Of a stretch of 64,000 nucleotides of DNA, positions 56,832 through 64,000 are shown piece by piece (position 1 is the stretch's first letter; each line of letters starts with the position of its first letter). The DNA is from Isoetes taiwanensis (lineage: Eukaryota > Streptophyta > Lycopodiopsida > Isoetales > Isoetaceae), in contig JAJEKV010000147.1 in assembly GCA_021234155.1 (NCBI GenBank), positions 1,241,910 to 1,305,909 of the forward strand, written 5' to 3'. Below the pieces are notes generated by a model. The model was not told the DNA's origin and did no database searches. It was given only the letters and a program-made list of their open reading frames with translations. The translations under genes were made by a program, and so were the position numbers.

Positions 56832-57643
56832 AATGGCAACGAACCCTCAAGGATAATAACATTGGCAATGCAAAGGTTTGATTAAGGCCAATGTATACCG
56901 ACGACTGAGGTACACTGCCCTAGCACCGTCATGTGAGTTTTAAGCTTGTCGTCGCTTGTCCCTTAGAAGTACAATTTACACTAGGAAGGACTCAAAACAT
57001 TCCTCCTCTTCAATGGCAGAAGGTGTGGTCTTGGGCATGGGACAAGCTACTTCATCCTAAAGTGGCAGTTCTTTGGTGGCAGATTCTTCATAGGTGTCTG
57101 CGGGTTAACGTGCTTGTCCATAAGTTCAACCCTAGAATATCAAATCAGTGTCCAGTATGCAAGCGTGGATCTGAGACCATTGAGCATTGCTTTTTCATGT
57201 GTGAACACCTTAGACAGGTATGGGACTGGTTGTTTTCCCTTTTTCAGGTTTCACTAACAAGTCAACAACTGCTTTTGGCAATTTACCCAAGTACCTGGAC
57301 AGAGTTACAGGGCCAGGCTTTTCATCTAGCAGCAGGATGGTTGCTTTGGACTATCTGGAAAAGACGAAGATTGGTAATCTTCAAAGGTCTGGATGTGGCA
57401 GATAATCGTGTTCTCCAAGAAGCTCAAGGTTACATTGTAAAGTCGTATCATTGTTCTTCACTTGCCCCTCGCAAGAGGCGATTGATTTTTGAGGAGTATT
57501 TGGATGTGCACTCTTATGCTTAGGCAGGTTGCTTCACTCGGTGGGTCTCTGCTTATCCGCTGAGATTTTATTCCTGTCTCTGCATTTATACTTGTATTTG
57601 ACTCTTTGATTGAATAAAGTCTGACGTCCTTCAACAAAAAAAA
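56832..57643 (+). mobile_element. 5'-truncated LINE (zf-RVT end), plus strand
   Basis: The frame 56933-57523 encodes the C-terminus of an L1-type ORF2: 'HPKVAVLWWQILHRCLRVNV', then CPVC...EHCFFMC (zf-RVT), and 'FHLAAGWLLWTIWKRRRLVI'. It closely resembles the LINE-B C-terminus at 20436-21059. A 3' UTR with 'GATTGAATAAAGTCTGACG' and a short A run follows. TTACACCT flanks both sides (56824-56831 and 57644-57651), a candidate target duplication. No reverse transcriptase core is present, as expected of 5' truncation. Confidence 0.75.
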
Positions 57644-57651
57644 TTACACCT

Positions 57652-60600
57652 GAAGCAATTCACACTCTCAAACCCCGATAAACACCTAGTATGTATTGCT
57701 ACCAACATATAAAGAGCCAAAACCATTGCAAATATTTTGACATAATTTCCTATATAGTGACCCAACAACACGTGCAACCTTAGCAAAAATGGTGAACAAT
57801 GCAGACTCTACCAAATTTTTACTTTTGACAACTACAACCTGCATCCAAGACTACATGAGAATTGCAGTTATTCAATAGAAAACAAGCAACTTGGGTTTTA
57901 TAATACATTGAAAAGGCTTGAGAATGTCTCACAATTAGTTACAACAAAACTTATCAACATCATAACCAGGAACTTGACATTTCCAGTTTTTTTGTTCAAC
58001 AAATAGCTTTGGCCACCAACAATGTAGCAGTTTACAAACGGAACTACTGGGGCAACTTCCTGTAACAATAAGCACCATGCACAAGTGTTGTACTCTGACA
58101 AAGTAATAAAATAAATCTGATATGAAGCGTTTGGGAAACCAAATGAACTAGTGAAATGCATAGACTTAGACTCTTTCCAAGTTAAAAAGCAAATCTACTA
58201 CACATTTGGGAACTAGGGAACTAGTGATGTACATCCTCTTCCTAGTCAAGAAAGCCAAATCTAATACATAGGATTTGGAAACTAGTGAAATTCATTAGGT
58301 CAGAAAGCAGTTACAAGCAAATTTAAAACCTCCCGTACAACTTACGAGTAAGGGATGCTCAAACCAATTTTTACACAGAAGCACAAACCCTTGTTAAAGA
58401 TTCTGCGAATCTCCATTGTTAGACTGAGTAAAGCCTTTGAATTGTCTCCAGAACCATATGAGACATGGCCCACTTCAAAACACTATAGGTAAAAACAATT
58501 ACATGCAATAGTTAATCTATTGTGAAGTCACCTTTGAAAGTGTATTCACGTTTGTCTCTTCAAAGCTTATGGCCTCCCACTTTAAAGTCTAAGGTTAGCC
58601 ACTATATGCATGCAATGCATTGCAGATACATATTCAATACCTATTACCACATATATTTATCACTACTTCAACTTCAAATTAATTCATAAAGCATTCCCCT
58701 TCATTCAACTACCATAGCGTGCATTTGTCTTCATTTGTACTTTTCTAAGCCCTTTGTTCTACTTTGGCTTTCCTGCCTGAGTATTGGCCATCTCTTGCAT
58801 TCCAAGAATTGGTAGACAGTTTGAACCCTATTTATTCTTCTTGCTATGATGGTCTGTCTTGAAGCTATAATTGTCGCTTTTGTTCCTCAGTCATTGAACA
58901 TGTCTGCATATTGCCTGCTTCATATTCTGCTCCACTATAGTGCACCACACGGTAGCATAATAGACACTACACCTTTTTCCCAAGCCTAGACTTTTTTTTG
59001 AAGGAACTCGGGAGCTGCTCCTTGTATTTGTGCAGCTATCTTACTTTTACAGCACATATGCTTATTGTCCATCAATGATGATATTTGAACTAAGTAGCAA
59101 AGTACAACAATATATAGTGCATTATATGTACGAGAGTTTTAAGCCCAATCCAGACCTATGGCCCACTATATGCATGGAAACAAGAGTTTTAAGCACAATA
59201 TACAATAGCCATGGCAATTCACATCATAGTAGCAATACATTCTCTAGGCTACCTCCATGAATGTTTTTGTTTGCATCCTCATTATTGCAATGATCTTCTA
59301 CATCCAAGATTTTCAAAATGTTAAGTTGCACCTAGAGTACTACACCTTCCAAGTGACATTGCATAATAATGGATATGCTATCTCATCTTAACAAAGCATT
59401 ACAATCTATACTTGCATGTCCCAAAATTAAGCCAGAATGCCAGAATAAGTGACATGTTACCTATTTTCAGGAATGTTGTCATCTTCATAAATAAAAGACT
59501 CCATGACAGAAGTTGTGTGCAAGCAGATAGAAATCGTGTTTGAACTCCTGCCAGATCCTATACCATATTGCAATAGAACATGCATTAGATTGATTGTAGT
59601 TTCAGTTTTTATTCCAATAACTTGAAACATTTAAAAAATCCAAAGAATGGTCGTTCTCCCTATGCACCATGCAAGGCAGTACCTACAACAACATCAGATT
59701 CTAAACCATCAACAACTTCTCTGGAAGCAGCATTATTGGGTTCTGCATTGAGAACAGTATCAAATGCAATATTCCACTTCCCATTATAAAATTTCCACTC
59801 ACATTATATTTGTTTGCTCCTTTGAAAAGATTACTAACCCTGCTTCTGTTATTCATCAAACCATTATCCAAAGGGGAAAAGGAGTCTCTCAGAGGATGTA
59901 CCCTCTACACCTTGGCCAAAGGAGTATCTAAATCCTCATCTCTGCACTTAAAACTGAGTGATTCTAGATAATCATAGAGGCTATCGGGTAAAGCAATATC
60001 ATCGTCGTCATCTGGCAATGTTTTTGTACTAAGATGAAACCAGTGTAGAAATAAAGATGATCTAGAAAGGTAAAGCGCCAAAGCTGAAACTCTAGGTCAA
60101 TTGCCAGAACAAACTGTTGAAGGGCCTCCTCATTAAAACTCCAATAAAAATAGGTCGCAGTGATAATATTCTAGGAAAATACATAATCTGGATGTAGTTG
60201 TCTTTGCGTGCAGGGGACGCTGCCATCCATCTAGAAACATTAACGCACACAAAAAATTACAATTGCTTACAAAAGAATGGATGTGAAGGACACAATTGTG
60301 AGAGAGATAAAATACAATTCATTGTTTTGCAATTAAGAGGAATTCAAGTTCCTAAAATCATGAGCCATGCCTATATAATTGGAATTAAAATTGAGGCCGA
60401 GGAAATGCCTATATAATTGGAATTAGAATTGATGCCGAGGAAGTCCCTGCTAAGAATTGACGCTAAAGCTCTAGTTGATACAAAATTGCAGCCCCTTTCT
60501 TTGGTGCAAAGACTTGCAAGACTATGGATGAAGTGGAAAATTTTGTTGATGTAGTGTTTGCCAAAAGTTTAGACATGCAATGTTGCCCGTCAAACTGCGT

Positions 60601-61390
60601 CAAACTGAGCAGGGTGCCAAAATCATGAAAATTTTTGCCAACTTGGTGCCTGCCAAAAGTTTAGACAAGCAATGTTGCCTGTCAGAACTAGATAGGGTGC
60701 CAAAATTGTGACTACACTTTGGGCACCTTAGGTGTAACAGGGTGCAACTAAAAAATGTACAGGTAGTTTTTTTTTTTTTTAAAAAAGGAAATCCCACTGA
60801 TATCATAAAGTCTTAAAACAAAAACATCTGACCAAAGACCACTCTGAACATAAAAACTACATGTGTCAAGGTTAAAGGTCAGATATCTCTACAATTGTAA
60901 CCTCAACTTCTACTCCAGGTTCTATGGTTATTGAAGTAATTTGCTTCACCACTTGAGGAGCGCTGTGCAAGTCAATCAGCTGTACAGATAGAGTTTTTAC
61001 CATCTAAGGAGACTAAATTGGCCCGGCCAATTTAGATTATATGCAAGTACAAATCGTTTTAGATTATATGCAAAGTACAAATTGTCTCCCGTTTTAGATT
61101 ATATGCAAGTACATATATTCTATCTATACTTGATCTTCGCAAATGGTTGGTAGGATCGACCTACCCCAAATCTATTTCTTAAGACCTTATACAAGACTTT
61201 GCCGTGAAATAATAATCGTTTAATTAGACTACACATAATGATTTAAATAATTAGACTACACATAATGATTTAAAAAGGATGCGCAGACAAGTTTGAGAAA
61301 CAGATAAAACTGAAAACTGCCGGAAGTAGAACACAAAAAATAACAGAAGGAAGGAACTCTTCAATTTCATTAATACAACAAAATGTCCCA
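57652..61390. other. no gene recognised; short tandem repeats and a LINE tail
   Basis: Sparse AT-rich DNA. A 37-bp duplication ('atgcctatataattggaatta...') is near 60368-60441. A ~92-bp diverged repeat ('gccaaaagtttagaca(t/a)gcaatgttgcc') is near 60556 and 60647. A LINE-type minus-strand 3' tail (T run about 60769-60780) is followed by 'aaaaaaggaaatcccactgatatc'. 'gattatatgcaa(a)gtaca' repeats lie near 61035-61110. No coding region is supported. Confidence 0.45.
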
Positions 61391-61518
61391 TATTGCAAGG
61401 ACTACTCAATACTCAATTATTATTTTTTGGTTTTCAAAAAATAAGTCGAGGGTTAACAAAATATAGAAAATATGAGCCTGTAGGCATTCAGGATGCAATG
61501 CATAACAACTGCAACTCA

Positions 61519-63411
<1,893 letters not shown>

Positions 63412-64000
63412 TGTGATCTCGACTTGCTGAAAGCTGAAACAAACAAGATACACATTATCAAAACATGTTGGAGATTGCAAATCAGCAAGCAGATCTCTAA
63501 CTACAACACAGCTGACGACAAAACTCAAAATGCAAATGCAAAAGCGCATTTATAAGGTGAAGAATGCAGATGCAAGGGCGCATGAACAAAATATTGCCGA
63601 AAAGAAAAGTTAACAAGAATACGAAGCAAGGAACGATCCGGTACGTAATAAGAGCAGGCATTTTTGCGACATTTTACCAGATAAAGTCCGGCGAGTACAA
63701 TACCTAAGAAGAACTAAATTATCTGGATCTAATCTAGACAAGGAAAACCAGAACACAGAGATTCGTGCAAAGGAAGAACTCGAACCTCGAAAATAAACCA
63801 GAAGTCGGTGCCTCCGGTATAGAGCCGACGAGATGGGAGGGAAGAAGAAGGGCTCTTCCTTTTCTACTAAGCCCCGGAACACACGGGTCCTTGACGTACC
63901 TGATGGGCCCTTTCTCAGATCTGAGATCTGGCCATCCACGTACCGACGGCAGATCTCGTTCAGCATTCCAGCCCAAAATCTCAGTCGTCCAATACACGTG
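63412..64000 (-). promoter_or_regulatory. SAHH 5' UTR, probable leader intron and promoter
   Basis: A pyrimidine-rich acceptor TTTGTTTCAG ends at 63434, so 63412-63433 is the last part of the leader and an upstream non-coding exon is likely. A donor such as CGAG|GTTCGAG near 63785 is a candidate. CTATA near 63818-63823 might be the core promoter. None of these can be confirmed without transcripts. Confidence 0.45.

Overview
This window looks like nuclear DNA of a land plant with a repeat-rich genome. The firmest anchor is a complete three-exon S-adenosylhomocysteine hydrolase gene at the right end (61519-63411, minus), whose product is the plant length of 485 residues. A second likely host gene is a 68-residue ARGOS/OSR-type membrane protein at 39598-39804 (minus). 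A seed-free vascular plant such as a fern would fit the transposon mix (DUF7869 and HGKG-type transposase-like genes), but that is inference.

Nearly everything else is mobile DNA. From left to right: tRNA-like SINE repeats (about 1.16-1.51 kb); a decayed Helitron helicase (2.04-4.13 kb, minus) interrupted at 4131 by the end of a DNA element carrying a coiled-coil/RING gene (4.41-5.58 kb); a truncated LTR retrotransposon (LTR 6098-7028, primer-binding site and start of gag); a 315-bp MULE-like MITE; about 8 kb of pyrimidine-rich, gene-free DNA with many tandem duplications (9.5-17.8 kb); then a nested insertion complex at 17.8-36.6 kb.

The complex is the main discovery. LINE-A (minus) is split by LINE-B (minus), and LINE-B is split by an 11,043-bp element (22695-33737). 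That element has matching 19-bp terminal inverted repeats and a 3- or 4-bp target duplication, and taking it out restores the LINE-B reading frame. It carries a leftward intron-containing gene with a ParB/sulfiredoxin-like domain, a rightward DUF8039-like ORF, a decayed DUF7869 transposase-like gene, and three tandem copies of a small gene (80 residues in the intact copy), each with its own TATA box. A CG-rich palindrome (core ATCGCGGYCGCGAT) recurs within it, in introns and at a promoter, and I see it nowhere else in the window. A MITE with a 9-bp target duplication also sits in LINE-A.

At 42.4-52.45 kb a second DNA element carries two convergent genes: a rightward transposase-like gene of the 'HGKG' type and a leftward gene that combines a basic N-terminal domain, coiled coil, RING-like finger, FCP1-like HAD phosphatase and Ulp1-like protease. 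Its right end matches the element end at 4131. Both of its genes hold CACCACA/TGTGGTG minisatellites of about 1 kb in presumed introns. The right third has LINE ORF1 and zinc-finger fragments, a SINE with a (TTC)n tail, and sparse sequence leading to the SAHH gene. No rRNA, intact tRNA or CRISPR was seen.
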